Shown: positions 35,538 to 44,861 of the stretch, piece after piece
Numbering within the stretch: the stretch's first letter is position 1
How the letters are laid out: each line of letters starts with the position of its first letter
Assembly (NCBI RefSeq): GCF_000192435.1
Contig: NZ_AEUD01000004.1
Coordinates: 186,001-250,000 of the forward strand
DNA: 64,000 nt
Direction: 5' to 3'
DNA from: Gordonia neofelifaecis NRRL B-59395
GTDB lineage: Bacteria > Actinomycetota > Actinomycetes > Mycobacteriales > Mycobacteriaceae
Program-made: the position numbers and the translations under genes
The notes under the pieces: generated by a model
The model's input: the letters and a program-made list of their open reading frames with translations, nothing else
Databases searched by the model: none
Told to the model about the DNA's origin: nothing

Positions 35538-38306
35538 GTGAGTGCAGCGCAGACAACCAACAAGTCAGGTGCCGGAACCAAGGCCGGGGGGAAGTCGGGC
35601 AAGCCCACCCTGATGCTTCTCGACGGCCACTCGCTCGCGTACCGCGCGTTCTTCGCGCTGCCCGCCGAGAACTTCAAGACCAACACCGGTCAGAGCACCA
35701 ACGCGGTGTACGGATTCACCTCGATGCTGATCAATCTGCTCCGCGACGAGGAGCCGACGCACATCGCCGCGGCCTTCGACGTCTCGAGGCAGACGTTCCG
35801 GTCGGACATGTTCCCCGAGTACAAGGCGCAGCGCAGCAAGTCGCCGGACGAGTTCCGCGGCCAGGTCGACCTCACCAAGGAGGTGCTCGACGCGATGGGC
35901 ATCCCGGTGATGGCGATCGACGGCTACGAAGCCGACGACATCATCGCGACGCTGGCCACCGCGGCCGATCAGCAGGGCTACCGGGTCTTCGTGGTGACCG
36001 GCGACCGCGACTCGCTGCAGTTGGTCAACGAGAACATCACCGTGCTGTACCCGAAGCGCGGCGTGTCGGAGATGACACGATTCACTCCCGACGAGGTCGA
36101 GAAGAAGTACGGGCTCACGCCGGCGCAGTACCCGGACTTCGCCGCGCTGCGCGGCGACCCGAGCGACAACCTCCCGGGCATCCCCGGCGTCGGCGAGAAG
36201 ACCGCGGCCAAGTGGATCCGGGAGTACGGCTCCTTCGAGGAACTGGTCAACCGGGCCGACGAGGTTCGTGGGAAGGTAGGGGACTCGTTGCGCGCCAATC
36301 TCGCGGGCGTGATCATGAACCGCAGGCTCACCGAGCTGGTTCGAGACATGCAGCTGCCTGCGGGGCCCGATGAGCTCGAACTGCACGGGTGGGACCGCGA
36401 TCGTATTCATCAGCTGTTCGACGATCTCGAGTTCAAGGTGCTGCGCGACCGGCTCTTCTCGACGCTGACGTCGGTGGAACCGGAGGCCGAGTCCGGCTTC
36501 GACCTCAGCGGGACCAGGCTGGGCGCCGGCGAGGTGGCCGGGTGGCTGTCGGCGCACACGGCGTCCGGCCGCAGCGGCCTCGCCGTGACCGGTCCGCGCG
36601 TGGTGGTGGGCAGCGACGTCGAGTCGCTGGCGATCGCCGCGGCCGACGGCGAGGCGGCGTTCGTCGATCCGACCGCGCTCAGCGTCGAAGACGATGCGGC
36701 ACTGGCGGATTGGCTGGCGGATGAGTCGCGGCCGAAGGCGGTGCACGAGGTCAAGTGGGCGCTGCACGCGCTCCGTGGACGCGGGTGGACGCTGACCGGC
36801 GTCACCTCGGACACCGCACTGGCGGCGTACCTGGTCCGGCCCGGCCAGCGCACGTTCAACCTCGACGACCTGGCGCTCAGGTACCTCCGCCGCGAACTCA
36901 AGGCGGAGGACGGCGCGGGCGACGACGGCCAGCTGTCCCTACTCGACGACGACGCCGACGCACAGCGCGCCGCCGACCAGCTCATGCTGTCCGCGCAGGC
37001 GGTCGCCGAACTCGCCGACACCCTCGACACCGAGCTCGAGCGCATCGACAGTTCCGCCCTGTTGCAGGAGATGGAGTTGCCGCTCTCCTTCGTCCTGGCC
37101 GATCTCGAAGCGGCGGGCATCGCGGTCGACGTCGACCATCTCGACTCGCTCGAAGGCCAGTTCGCGCAGCGGGTGCGCGATGCCGCGGAGTCGGCGTACG
37201 AGGTGATCGGGGAGCAGGTGAACCTCGGCTCGCCCAAGCAGTTGCAGGCCATCCTCTTCGACAAGCTCGACATGCCGAAGACCAAGAAGACCAAGACCGG
37301 CTACACCACCGACGCCGACGCCCTGACGTCGCTGTACGAGAAGACCGAACACCCGTTCCTGAAGCACCTGCTCGAGCACCGCGACGCCACCCGGCTGCGG
37401 GTGACGGTGGAGGGGCTGCAGAAGACGGTCGCCGATGATCAGCGGATCCACACCACGTTCAACCAGACCGTCGCGGCGACGGGCAGGCTGTCGTCGACCG
37501 ATCCGAACCTGCAGAACATCCCGGTGCGGACCGAGGCCGGACGGCAGATCCGGCACGCCTTCGTGGTGGCGCCCGGCCCCGTCGCCGTCGGCTCCGGAAA
37601 CATCGAATTCGAGAGTCTGATGACCGCCGACTACTCGCAGATCGAAATGCGGATCATGGCGCATCTGTCGGAGGACGAGGGGCTGATCGAGGCGTTCAAC
37701 ACCGGCGAGGACCTGCACAACTTCGTCGGATCGCGGGCCTTCGGCGTCCCCGTGGACCAGGTGGATCCGCAGATGCGCTCGCGCGTGAAGGCGATGTCGT
37801 ACGGGTTGGCCTACGGACTGTCGGCATACGGTCTCGCCGCTCAGCTGGGGATCAGCCGCGAAGAGGCCAAGCAGCAGATGGAAGCGTACTTCGACCGGTT
37901 CGGCGGGGTGCGCGACTACCTGCATCGCGTGGTCGAAGAGGCGCGCCGGAACGAGTACACGGCGACCCTCTTCGGTCGGCGCCGGTACCTGCCGGATCTG
38001 AACTCCGACAACTTCCAGCGCCGCCAGTCCGCCGAGCGGATGGCGCTCAACGCCCCGATCCAGGGCACCGCGGCCGACATCATCAAGGTCGCGATGATCA
38101 ACGTCCAGAAGCGTCTCCGCACCGAGCAACTGTCGTCGCGCATGCTGCTGCAGGTGCACGACGAACTGGTGATCGAGGTCGCCACCGGTGAACAGGCCGC
38201 GGTCGAGGCGCTGGTGCGCGAGGAGATGGGCGGCGCGATCGACCTGTCCGTGCCGCTGGAGGTCTCGGTCGGATACGGCCGCAGCTGGGACGATGCCGCG
38301 CACTGA
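35538..38306 (+). CDS. polA: DNA polymerase I
   Basis: 922 residues in three parts. The 5'-nuclease domain (about 20-300) has LLDGHSLAYRAFFAL, VVTGDRDSLQL and the helix-hairpin-helix GIPGVGEKTAAK. A middle 3'-5' exonuclease-like domain seems to lack the first catalytic DxE motif, as in mycobacterial Pol I, so proofreading is probably absent. The polymerase domain carries motif A (ADYSQIEMR, Asp698), motif B (RSRVKAMSYGLAYGLSAYG) and motif C (VHDELVIE, Asp875). Acts in Okazaki fragment processing and repair. GTG start just after a -10-like TAGACT suggests a leaderless mRNA. Confidence 0.97.
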   Translation: MSAAQTTNKSGAGTKAGGKSGKPTLMLLDGHSLAYRAFFALPAENFKTNTGQSTNAVYGFTSMLINLLRDEEPTHIAAAFDVSRQTFRSDMFPEYKAQRSKSPDEFRGQVDLTKEVLDAMGIPVMAIDGYEADDIIATLATAADQQGYRVFVVTGDRDSLQLVNENITVLYPKRGVSEMTRFTPDEVEKKYGLTPAQYPDFAALRGDPSDNLPGIPGVGEKTAAKWIREYGSFEELVNRADEVRGKVGDSLRANLAGVIMNRRLTELVRDMQLPAGPDELELHGWDRDRIHQLFDDLEFKVLRDRLFSTLTSVEPEAESGFDLSGTRLGAGEVAGWLSAHTASGRSGLAVTGPRVVVGSDVESLAIAAADGEAAFVDPTALSVEDDAALADWLADESRPKAVHEVKWALHALRGRGWTLTGVTSDTALAAYLVRPGQRTFNLDDLALRYLRRELKAEDGAGDDGQLSLLDDDADAQRAADQLMLSAQAVAELADTLDTELERIDSSALLQEMELPLSFVLADLEAAGIAVDVDHLDSLEGQFAQRVRDAAESAYEVIGEQVNLGSPKQLQAILFDKLDMPKTKKTKTGYTTDADALTSLYEKTEHPFLKHLLEHRDATRLRVTVEGLQKTVADDQRIHTTFNQTVAATGRLSSTDPNLQNIPVRTEAGRQIRHAFVVAPGPVAVGSGNIEFESLMTADYSQIEMRIMAHLSEDEGLIEAFNTGEDLHNFVGSRAFGVPVDQVDPQMRSRVKAMSYGLAYGLSAYGLAAQLGISREEAKQQMEAYFDRFGGVRDYLHRVVEEARRNEYTATLFGRRRYLPDLNSDNFQRRQSAERMALNAPIQGTAADIIKVAMINVQKRLRTEQLSSRMLLQVHDELVIEVATGEQAAVEALVREEMGGAIDLSVPLEVSVGYGRSWDDAAH

Positions 38307-38438
38307 GCCCGGACCCGCCCCGCAGGCTGACGAGTAAGCGTAAGGAGCGTAGCGACGGAGCGCATCGAGATCAGGGCAGACTCCACCGTCGGTCGGCCTG
38401 ACTGGGCAGACACGGGTCTGCGACGCGGCCGTCCGAAC

Positions 38439-38444
38439 TAGTCT
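38439..38444 (+). promoter_or_regulatory. Possible -10 element for the dehydrogenase gene
   Basis: TAGTCT lies about 60 bases before the ATG at 38508. The 38307-38507 gap otherwise shows only GC-rich sequence with a repeated GGAGCG motif. Confidence 0.3.
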
Positions 38445-38507
38445 TGTCCACGATCAGGGCCCCGCACGATCCGCCGACCGCCGCCACCCACGAAGAGGTA
38501 TCCGCGC

Positions 38508-39572
38508 ATGACCGACACCCTGCGAATCGCCGTCCTCCCCGGCGACGGAATCGGCCCGGAGGTGGTGCCGGTCGCCGTCGACATCGCCACCCGCGCGCTC
38601 GCGGACCAGGGGGTGAGCCTGGATCAGACGACGCTGCCGTACGGTGCGTCGGCGATCGCCGCGGACGGCGTCCCGGTGCCCGCGTCGACCTTGGAGGCGC
38701 TCGAGGACTTCGACCTGTGGGCGGTCGGCCCGCACGACAGCGCGTCGTACCCGGCCGAGGTCCGCTATCCGGCGCCGGGAGCCGTGCTGCGCAAGCAGTT
38801 CGGGCTCTACGCCAACCTGCGGCCGGCGCGCGCGGTACGCGGCGTCGACGCGACCGCGCCCGACATCGACGTCCTGGTGGTGCGGGAGAACAGCGAGGGC
38901 CTGTATGCGGACCGGAACATGACGGTGGGCAGCGGTGAGTTCATGCCGACGCCCGACGTGGCGATGGCCGTCGGCCTGGTGACGCGCACCGCGTCCGAGC
39001 GCATCGCGGTCGAGGCGTTCGAAGCGGCGCGACGGCGGCGCGGTCACGTGACGGTCGTGCACAAGGCGAATGTGCTGCGGCTGACCACCGGGCTGTTCCG
39101 CGACGTCTGCCTCGACGTCGCGACTCGGTACCCCGACGTCCGGGTGGACGATCAGCACGTCGATGCGATGGCTGCGCTGCTGGTCCGACGGCCCGCCGAT
39201 TTCGACGTCCTCGTCACCGAGAACCTGTTCGGCGACATCCTGTCCGACCTGGCGGCCGAGCTGTCCGGGTCTCTCGGGCTCGCGTCGTCGATCAACACCT
39301 CGGCCACCCAGGCGATGGCGCAGGCGGTGCACGGTGCCGCACCCGACATCGCGGGCACCGGCGTGGCGAACCCGGTCGCGATGATCGGGTCGATGGCCAT
39401 GCTGTTGCGGTGGCATGCGCGGCGGTCGGGCGACGGCCGGGTGGATGCGGCGGCCGACGCGATCGACGGCGCGGTGGCGCACGTCCTGGCCGAAGGTGTC
39501 GCCACCGCTGATCTCGGCGGGTCCGCGTCGACGTCGGAGTTCGGTGCGGCCGTCGTCGAGCAGATCGGCTGA
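38508..39572 (+). CDS. Beta-decarboxylating dehydrogenase (isocitrate/isopropylmalate/tartrate dehydrogenase family)
   Basis: 354 residues. The fold is shown by VLPGDGIGPEVV at the N-terminus, RKQFGLYANLRPAR, VRENSEGLYA, HKANVLRLTTGLFRDV, TENLFGDILSDLAAEL and the NAD-loop region GTGVANPVAMIGSMAML. The VREN(S/T)EG block is closer to NAD-dependent isocitrate or tartrate dehydrogenases than to typical LeuB. A LeuB role is therefore less likely but cannot be excluded. It has its own likely promoter and a GAGG ribosome site. It precedes an amino-acid ABC transporter in the same direction with a 90-base gap; a functional link is not evident. Confidence 0.8.
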   Translation: MTDTLRIAVLPGDGIGPEVVPVAVDIATRALADQGVSLDQTTLPYGASAIAADGVPVPASTLEALEDFDLWAVGPHDSASYPAEVRYPAPGAVLRKQFGLYANLRPARAVRGVDATAPDIDVLVVRENSEGLYADRNMTVGSGEFMPTPDVAMAVGLVTRTASERIAVEAFEAARRRRGHVTVVHKANVLRLTTGLFRDVCLDVATRYPDVRVDDQHVDAMAALLVRRPADFDVLVTENLFGDILSDLAAELSGSLGLASSINTSATQAMAQAVHGAAPDIAGTGVANPVAMIGSMAMLLRWHARRSGDGRVDAAADAIDGAVAHVLAEGVATADLGGSASTSEFGAAVVEQIG

Positions 39573-39662
39573 TTCCGCCCCGGCCGGCCGCGAGTCGCGA
39601 TCGACCAGTCATAATCGTTGATTCGGGGACCGAGTCGGTTCCGAGCTGTACGGAGAGGTGTC

Positions 39663-40565
39663 ATGCGAGTGCGATCGGTGTGTGCGAAGGTCCTGCCTGC
39701 CGTCACAGCCGCGTTGGTCGCGTTGCCGCTGTTGACCGGCTGCGTCGTCGACGAGTCGGCGCTGGACACCAAGCCGATCACCGTCAAGGTCGACAAGCAG
39801 CCGGAGATCGCCGCGAAGCTGCCCGCCAACATCCGGGAGTCGGGAGTCCTGCGCGTCGGCACCAACCCGCCGTACCAGCCGAACGAGTTCAAGGATCGTG
39901 ACGGCAACATCATCGGGTTCGACGTCGACCTGATGAACGCCGTCGCCGGAGTCCTCGGTCTGAAAGCGATCTACAGCGAGTCGGACTTCGACAAGATCAT
40001 CCCCGCGATGCAGGGCGGTACGTACGACCTCGGGATGTCGTCGTTCACCGACTCCGTGGAGCGCCAGAAGGAAGTGGACTTCGTCGACTACTTCAGCGCG
40101 GGCATCAAGTGGGCGCAGAAGGTGGGACGCGGCATCGACCCGAACGATGCCTGCGGGCTCCGGGTCGGCGTGCAGAGCACCACCGTCGAAGACACGGACG
40201 AGATCCCCGCCAAGAGTGAGGCCTGCGTGAAGGCGGGCAAGGATCCGATCGTCAAGGTGAAGTTCGAGACGCAGGACCAGGTGGTGAACGCCGTGCTGCT
40301 CGGCCAGGTCGATGCGTTCTCCGCGGACTCGCCGGTGACGGCGTACGCGGTGAAGAAGACCGACGGGCAACTCGAGGAGGTCGGCCCGCTCTTCGACGCC
40401 GCGCCGTACGGCTGGCCGATCATCAAGGGCTCCTCGCTCGGGCCGGCGCTTCAGGCCGCATTGCAGTACCTCATCGACAACGGGCAGTACGCAGAGATCG
40501 CCAATCATTGGGGAGTGGAAGCAGGGATGATTCAGCGATCGGTGATCAACGGGGCGAAGGGCTGA
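39663..40565 (+). CDS. ABC transporter substrate-binding lipoprotein (polar amino acids)
   Basis: 300 residues from the ATG at 39663, with GAGAGG upstream. A lipoprotein signal ends in LLTGC (Cys27). The mature part is a family 3 solute-binding protein: GVLRVGTNPPYQPNEFKD, GFDVDLMNAVAGVLG, YDLGMSSFTDSVERQKEVDF and QVDAFSADSPVTAYA. It binds a polar amino acid outside the membrane and hands it to the permease. It is 4 bases from the permease gene. The exact ligand (glutamate, histidine, cystine or similar) cannot be told. Confidence 0.9.
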   Translation: MRVRSVCAKVLPAVTAALVALPLLTGCVVDESALDTKPITVKVDKQPEIAAKLPANIRESGVLRVGTNPPYQPNEFKDRDGNIIGFDVDLMNAVAGVLGLKAIYSESDFDKIIPAMQGGTYDLGMSSFTDSVERQKEVDFVDYFSAGIKWAQKVGRGIDPNDACGLRVGVQSTTVEDTDEIPAKSEACVKAGKDPIVKVKFETQDQVVNAVLLGQVDAFSADSPVTAYAVKKTDGQLEEVGPLFDAAPYGWPIIKGSSLGPALQAALQYLIDNGQYAEIANHWGVEAGMIQRSVINGAKG

Positions 40566-40569
40566 ACCG

Positions 40570-41511
40570 ATGACGGCACGTGACACTCGGAGGGACGGCA
40601 TCGAGAGCCCGGCACCGATCAAGGCGATACCGCTGCGGCACCCCGGTCAGTGGGTCGCCGCGGCGGTGATCCTGGTGCTGGTCGCGCTCTTCGTCTACGG
40701 CGCGGCGACCAACCCCGCCTACCACTGGTCCACGTACGGCAAGTACCTGTTCGAGGAGCGCATCCTGTCGGGCGTCGGCTACACGCTGGCGCTCACCGTG
40801 TTGGCGATGATCATCGGCGTCGTGCTCGGCGTGATTCTCGCGGTGATGCGGATGTCGCCGAACAGGGTGCTCAGCGCCACCGCATGGGTGTATCTCTGGG
40901 TCTTCCGCGGGACTCCGGTGTACGTCCAGCTCGTCCTATGGGGGCTGGTCGGGTCGATCTACAAGACGGTGAGCGTCGGGATTCCGTTCGGCCCGACCGC
41001 CTTCGAGATCGACATCCAGCAGCTCAGCCTCGAATACGTCTTCGTGCTGGCGGTGATCGGCCTGGCGCTCAACGAGGCCGCGTACATGGCCGAGATCGTG
41101 CGCGCCGGAATCTCGTCGGTCGGCGAAGGGCAGATGGAGGCGTCCGTCGCCCTGGGCATGTCGTGGTGGCAGACCATGCGACGAACGGTGCTGCCGCAGG
41201 CGATGCGCGTGATCATCCCGCCGACGGGCAACGAGGTCATCAGCATGCTGAAGACCACGAGCCTCGTGGCGGCAGTGCCGTTCAGCCTCGAGCTGTACGG
41301 CCGGTCCCGCGACATCTCCGGCGTCAACTTCCAGCCGATCCCGATGCTGCTGGTCGCGTCCACCTGGTACCTCGTCGTCACGTCGATCCTGATGGTCGGC
41401 CAGCACTTCGTCGAGAAGCACTACGAGAAGGGCGCGTCGCGCGAACTGTCCGAGGGACAGTTGCAGGCGCTCGCGGCGGCGAACAAGACGGTCGTGGAGG
41501 AGGGCAAATGA
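40570..41511 (+). CDS. ABC transporter permease (polar amino acid, HisM/GlnP-like)
   Basis: 313 residues. It has a cytoplasmic N-terminus, several hydrophobic helices, the leading [17 protein letters not shown] segment, the [14 protein letters not shown] motif, and the EAA loop reading [24 protein letters not shown] that docks the ATPase. A single permease gene implies a homodimer. The C-terminal tail is charged. The stop overlaps the ATPase start (ATGA). Confidence 0.92.
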   Translation: MTARDTRRDGIESPAPIKAIPLRHPGQWVAAAVILVLVALFVYGAATNPAYHWSTYGKYLFEERILSGVGYTLALTVLAMIIGVVLGVILAVMRMSPNRVLSATAWVYLWVFRGTPVYVQLVLWGLVGSIYKTVSVGIPFGPTAFEIDIQQLSLEYVFVLAVIGLALNEAAYMAEIVRAGISSVGEGQMEASVALGMSWWQTMRRTVLPQAMRVIIPPTGNEVISMLKTTSLVAAVPFSLELYGRSRDISGVNFQPIPMLLVASTWYLVVTSILMVGQHFVEKHYEKGASRELSEGQLQALAAANKTVVEEGK

Positions 41512-42299
41512 CCGAGACTCAGGGTTCGGGAACCGGTGATCAGCCGATGGTCCTCGCCGACCGCGTGTGTAAGAACTTCGGCGCGCTACAGGTCCTCAAG
41601 GGGGTGTCGCTCGAAGTCCAGCGCGGTGAGGTGGCCTGTCTGATCGGCCCCTCGGGCTCCGGAAAGTCGACCTTCCTCCGCTGCGTCAACCACTTGGAGA
41701 AGGTCAACGCCGGTCGACTGGTGGTCGATGGCGATCTCATCGGCTATCGCGAACGCGGCGGCAAGCTCTACGAGATGAGCCCGCGCGACGCCGCCAAGCA
41801 GCGTCGGGACATCGGCATGGTGTTCCAGCACTTCAATCTGTTCCCGCATCGCACCGCACTCGAGAACATCATCGAGGCCCCCGTCCTCGTCGGCGGCAAG
41901 TCCAAGAGCGAGGCCACTGAACGCGCCCTCGATCTGCTCAGCCAGGTCGGATTGCGGGCGAAGGCCGACGCGTATCCCGCCCAGCTGTCTGGAGGTCAGC
42001 AGCAGCGGGTCGCGATCGCCCGTGCCCTGGCGATGGACCCGAAGCTGATGCTCTTCGACGAGCCGACGTCCGCCCTCGACCCGGAGCTGGTCGGTGACGT
42101 CCTCGCGGTCATGCGCACCCTCGCATCGGAGGGGATGACGATGCTGGTCGTGACCCACGAGATGGGTTTCGCCCGCGAAGTCGCCGATCAGCTCGTGTTC
42201 ATGGACGGCGGCGTCGTCGTCGAACGCGGAGATCCCCGCGAGGTGCTGTCGAACCCGCAGCAGTCGCGCACCCAGGAGTTCCTGTCGAAGCTGCTGTAA
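41508..42299 (+). CDS. ABC transporter ATP-binding protein (polar amino acid)
   Basis: 263 residues with Walker [11 protein letters not shown]-loop [10 protein letters not shown], signature LSGGQQQR, Walker B LMLFDEP and the switch histidine in VVTHEMGF. Typical of GlnQ/HisP ATPases. An insertion [18 protein letters not shown] before the Q-loop is common in this branch. It completes the substrate-binding, permease and ATPase set, and is followed by a large structured inverted repeat. Confidence 0.93.
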   Translation: MTETQGSGTGDQPMVLADRVCKNFGALQVLKGVSLEVQRGEVACLIGPSGSGKSTFLRCVNHLEKVNAGRLVVDGDLIGYRERGGKLYEMSPRDAAKQRRDIGMVFQHFNLFPHRTALENIIEAPVLVGGKSKSEATERALDLLSQVGLRAKADAYPAQLSGGQQQRVAIARALAMDPKLMLFDEPTSALDPELVGDVLAVMRTLASEGMTMLVVTHEMGFAREVADQLVFMDGGVVVERGDPREVLSNPQQSRTQEFLSKLL

Positions 42300-42303
42300 T
42301 CGC

Positions 42304-42388
42304 GTTCTCGCACTACCAACGCGTAGATCCGCCGAAATGCGGCGTGTCGGCCGAGAAGTCTCGCCATACGCGTTGGTAGTGCGAGAAC
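42304..42388. repeat. Long inverted repeat with two nested hairpins
   Basis: 22-base perfect arms (42304-42325 and 42367-42388) enclose 41 bases that hold two further small hairpins (CGCCG...CGGCG and CGAG...CTCG). Folded, this is a three-way junction. It lies between the convergent ABC ATPase and DUF2277 genes, so it may be a terminator, but the architecture is unlike the simple hairpins elsewhere in the window. Confidence 0.6.
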
Positions 42389-42394
42389 TGGCGG

Positions 42395-42673
42395 CTACTG
42401 TGCGGCCGCGCGTGCCGCGATCCGCGCCTGAACCGCGGGACGACGCAGCGGCGGGACGGTCTGCGGCGGCTGCCTGCGCGCGGGGAGTGCGTCGAGCAGT
42501 TCGGTCGTCGCTGCGGTGACGGCGGCGACGGCTTTCTCGATCGCCTCTCGATTGGCGTCCGTGACCTTGCGGATCCCGGACACCTTGCGCACGTACTGCA
42601 GCGCGGCGGCTTCGATCTCTTCGTCAGTGGCGGCCGGCTCGAGGCCGCGCAGTTCTGTGATGTTGCGGCACAT
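42395..42673 (-). CDS. DUF2277 family protein
   Basis: 92 residues opening with MCRNITELRGLEPAATDEEI and continuing AALQYVRKVSGIRKV, the hallmark of the small DUF2277 family. The tail is Arg/Ala/Pro-rich. Function unknown. The family is widespread in actinobacteria as a stand-alone gene. It is next to, and in the same direction as, the DUF1990 gene. Confidence 0.85.
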   Translation of the reverse strand: MCRNITELRGLEPAATDEEIEAAALQYVRKVSGIRKVTDANREAIEKAVAAVTAATTELLDALPARRQPPQTVPPLRRPAVQARIAARAAAQ

Positions 42674-42682
42674 GAACCCAGG

Positions 42683-43225
42683 CTACGCCGGGGACTTCAG
42701 AGATCGAACGTAACGATCGGTGATCAGACGTTGGACGATCGTCGCGGCCGGGGCTCCGAGGCGCGCCAGAGAACTGCGCGGTCGGGAGAATCCGTCGATT
42801 GTGAACTGCACCCGGCCGTCAGTCGCCGTGACCCGGAAACACTCCTCGCCGGATTCCGGGTGACCGGGCAGCGTGCCGTACGCGAAACACGCGACGTCGG
42901 GCTCGTCGACGACGGCTATTACTCGAACCGGACCACCGAGACGAAACGGTCCGACCCCGACGGACACCTCGGCGATCGATCCGAGCATCGCGGTCGGTGC
43001 CGTGGCACGAACGCGTACACCGGATCTCAGTTGCACCTGCCAGGCGAACAGACAGCCGCGAGCATCGTCGAAGGGGATGTCGAGCAGTGCGGATCGGCGT
43101 ACGCGATGAAATCCGGTGGGAACCGAACCGACCAGGCTGGCACCGATGTCGTCGTACGTCGGCGACGTCGAGGCGAGCGCGGCCGCGGTGGATTCGCTCA
43201 ACCGAGCGAACCGTTCGGTCTTCAC
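42683..43225 (-). CDS. DUF1990 family protein
   Basis: 180 residues with the pattern of DUF1990: PTYDDIGASL near residue 22, GFHRVRRSALL, VRVRATAPTAMLG and VGPFRLGGPVRVIAVVDEP, ending FTIDGFSRPRSSLARLG. The family adopts a START-like/cupin-like small fold and has no assigned activity. The GTG at 43225 overlaps the stop of the methyltransferase gene (GTGA), so both are coupled. Confidence 0.78.
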   Translation of the reverse strand: MKTERFARLSESTAAALASTSPTYDDIGASLVGSVPTGFHRVRRSALLDIPFDDARGCLFAWQVQLRSGVRVRATAPTAMLGSIAEVSVGVGPFRLGGPVRVIAVVDEPDVACFAYGTLPGHPESGEECFRVTATDGRVQFTIDGFSRPRSSLARLGAPAATIVQRLITDRYVRSLKSPA

Positions 43226-44037
43226 TCCGGCTTCCGGCACACGAAGATCGCGGTGCCGGGGAAGTAGGAACCGCGCAGCGGGGACCACTGACCCCATTCG
43301 TCCTCCAGGTCGTCGGGCCATTCCGGTTCGACGATGTCTTCCAGCACCAGACCGGCGGCGACGATCTCGCGGACGCGGTCGCCGATCGTCCGATGATGCT
43401 CGACGTAGGTGACGGTCCCGTCGTCGTCGGTCTCGGAGTAGGGAGTCCGCGAGAAGTACGACATGCGGACGACGAGACCTTCGGGTCCGGGATCGTCGAG
43501 GAACATCCACCGCATCGGGTGGTTGGTGGCGAAGACCCATCGTCCGCCGGGGCGGAGGACACGTGCGACCTCCTGCATCACGCGAGCGGAGTCGGCGACG
43601 AACGGCACGGCGCCGAACGACGAACAGGCGACGTCGAACGACGCGTCGGCGAAGGGGAGGTGCTCGGCACCGGCTTGGACCAGGGGGACCGGATCGTCGT
43701 CGTGGCGCATCGCAGCGATGCCGTGGTGCAGCATGCCGATCGACAGATCGAGTCCGATCACGTTGGCGCGCTGGGCCTTCAGCCATCGAGCGCACGGCGC
43801 GGAGCCGCACCCGACCTCCAGCACGTCACGTCCGGCGACGTCGCCGAGAAGTCGTGCGTCCGACTCCCGGTAGCGCTCTGGGCCCCAGACGAACTCGCCT
43901 CCGGGGGTGTCGCCGCCGATGAACCGACCGTGCTCGACGTGATACTCGTCGGCCTCGTCGTCCCACCAGGTCCGGTTGGCCCGCTCGCTGACGTCGGAAT
44001 CGATCTCGCCGAGGACGCGCGGCGGTCGGGAAGTCAT
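43222..44037 (-). CDS. SAM-dependent class I methyltransferase
   Basis: 271 residues. Motif I VLEVGCGSAPCARWL (about residue 72) binds SAM, followed by the acidic loop VIGLDLS, AGAEHLPFADASFDVACSS (motif II) and VLRPGGRWVFATNHPM (motif III). Substrate unknown. Gene position near polA and rpsA fits the mycobacterial neighbourhood. It is translationally coupled to the DUF1990 gene downstream. Confidence 0.85.
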   Translation of the reverse strand: MTSRPPRVLGEIDSDVSERANRTWWDDEADEYHVEHGRFIGGDTPGGEFVWGPERYRESDARLLGDVAGRDVLEVGCGSAPCARWLKAQRANVIGLDLSIGMLHHGIAAMRHDDDPVPLVQAGAEHLPFADASFDVACSSFGAVPFVADSARVMQEVARVLRPGGRWVFATNHPMRWMFLDDPGPEGLVVRMSYFSRTPYSETDDDGTVTYVEHHRTIGDRVREIVAAGLVLEDIVEPEWPDDLEDEWGQWSPLRGSYFPGTAIFVCRKPE

Positions 44038-44078
44038 GGAGATGGATCCTCTCGTGGCGTGGCGTTACCTCCGAGCGT

Positions 44079-44099
44079 AGTGACCGCATATCGGTCACT
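44079..44099. other. Perfect short palindrome between methyltransferase and 2H phosphodiesterase genes
   Basis: AGTGACCG (44079-44086) pairs with CGGTCACT (44092-44099) around CATAT. It lies after the 2H phosphodiesterase stop and about 40 bases before the methyltransferase start, so it may be a terminator of the former or an operator of the latter. Confidence 0.4.
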
Positions 44100-44115
44100 G
44101 GACTCGGAGCAGGCC

Positions 44116-44646
44116 TCAGCAGGCCCGGCCGGGGAACACAACGTCGGTCTTCGCGTCACCGTCCCACCGGCGCAGGGCCGACGCCTGCCCGACGACGGTG
44201 GGCCACGACAGCAGCTGCAGTGCGACCGCGAGCTCGTCGCCGGTCAGCCGCAGGCCGAGCGTGACGTGCGGTGTCCACTGCCCGGGAAGGCAGTGTGCCG
44301 GGAGGTCGGTCACGTCCTCACCGGTCAGCCGGGCCACCGTCGCATGAACCGCCAGCAGCTCCGACGACGGCACCACCGCGCGGGCTAGGGTGTACTTGCG
44401 GCCGGCGGCGAAGACGACCGCGCCGCCGACACGGAACTCGAACGGCAGTCGCTGCGAGGTCGTCACCAGGGCCGCATCGACGGCGGGGGACACCGCGGTG
44501 CCGGCGAGCAGGGTGCAGTGCGGCCGATTCGTCCGAGCCCGGACCCGGCCCGCGCTCGGCAGACCGGCCGCCTCGAGGGCGTCCCACTGCGCGCGGACGA
44601 CGGCCTCGGTGTCCGAATCGAGGAGAATTTCGATCGAATGTGCCAT
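44116..44646 (-). CDS. 2H phosphoesterase superfamily protein (2'-5' RNA ligase-like)
   Basis: 176 residues. Two H-x-T motifs, HCT in RPHCTLLAG and HVT in TPHVTLGL, define the 2H superfamily, whose members open 2',3'-cyclic phosphates or join 2'-5' RNA ends. The spacing of about 85 residues between motifs and the size are normal. The substrate in this organism is unknown. Confidence 0.8.
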   Translation of the reverse strand: MAHSIEILLDSDTEAVVRAQWDALEAAGLPSAGRVRARTNRPHCTLLAGTAVSPAVDAALVTTSQRLPFEFRVGGAVVFAAGRKYTLARAVVPSSELLAVHATVARLTGEDVTDLPAHCLPGQWTPHVTLGLRLTGDELAVALQLLSWPTVVGQASALRRWDGDAKTDVVFPGRAC

Positions 44647-44861
44647 CGTCGGCTCCTTCTGCGGGTGCGTCCGGGGGTTGTATTTGTGCAGGTAGGCCGG
44701 TGGTAGTACGCTTACACACGTGTATGCGCGAAGCGTGCACTCTGCACTGATTCTGGCTATCTCGCCCGAACGGTGCGCACAAACGAAGGAAACCGGGCAC
44801 AGCCTGCGAAGACTGTCCCGTTACCGTACCTACTAGATACCTGTCCGGAGCAACTCAACAT

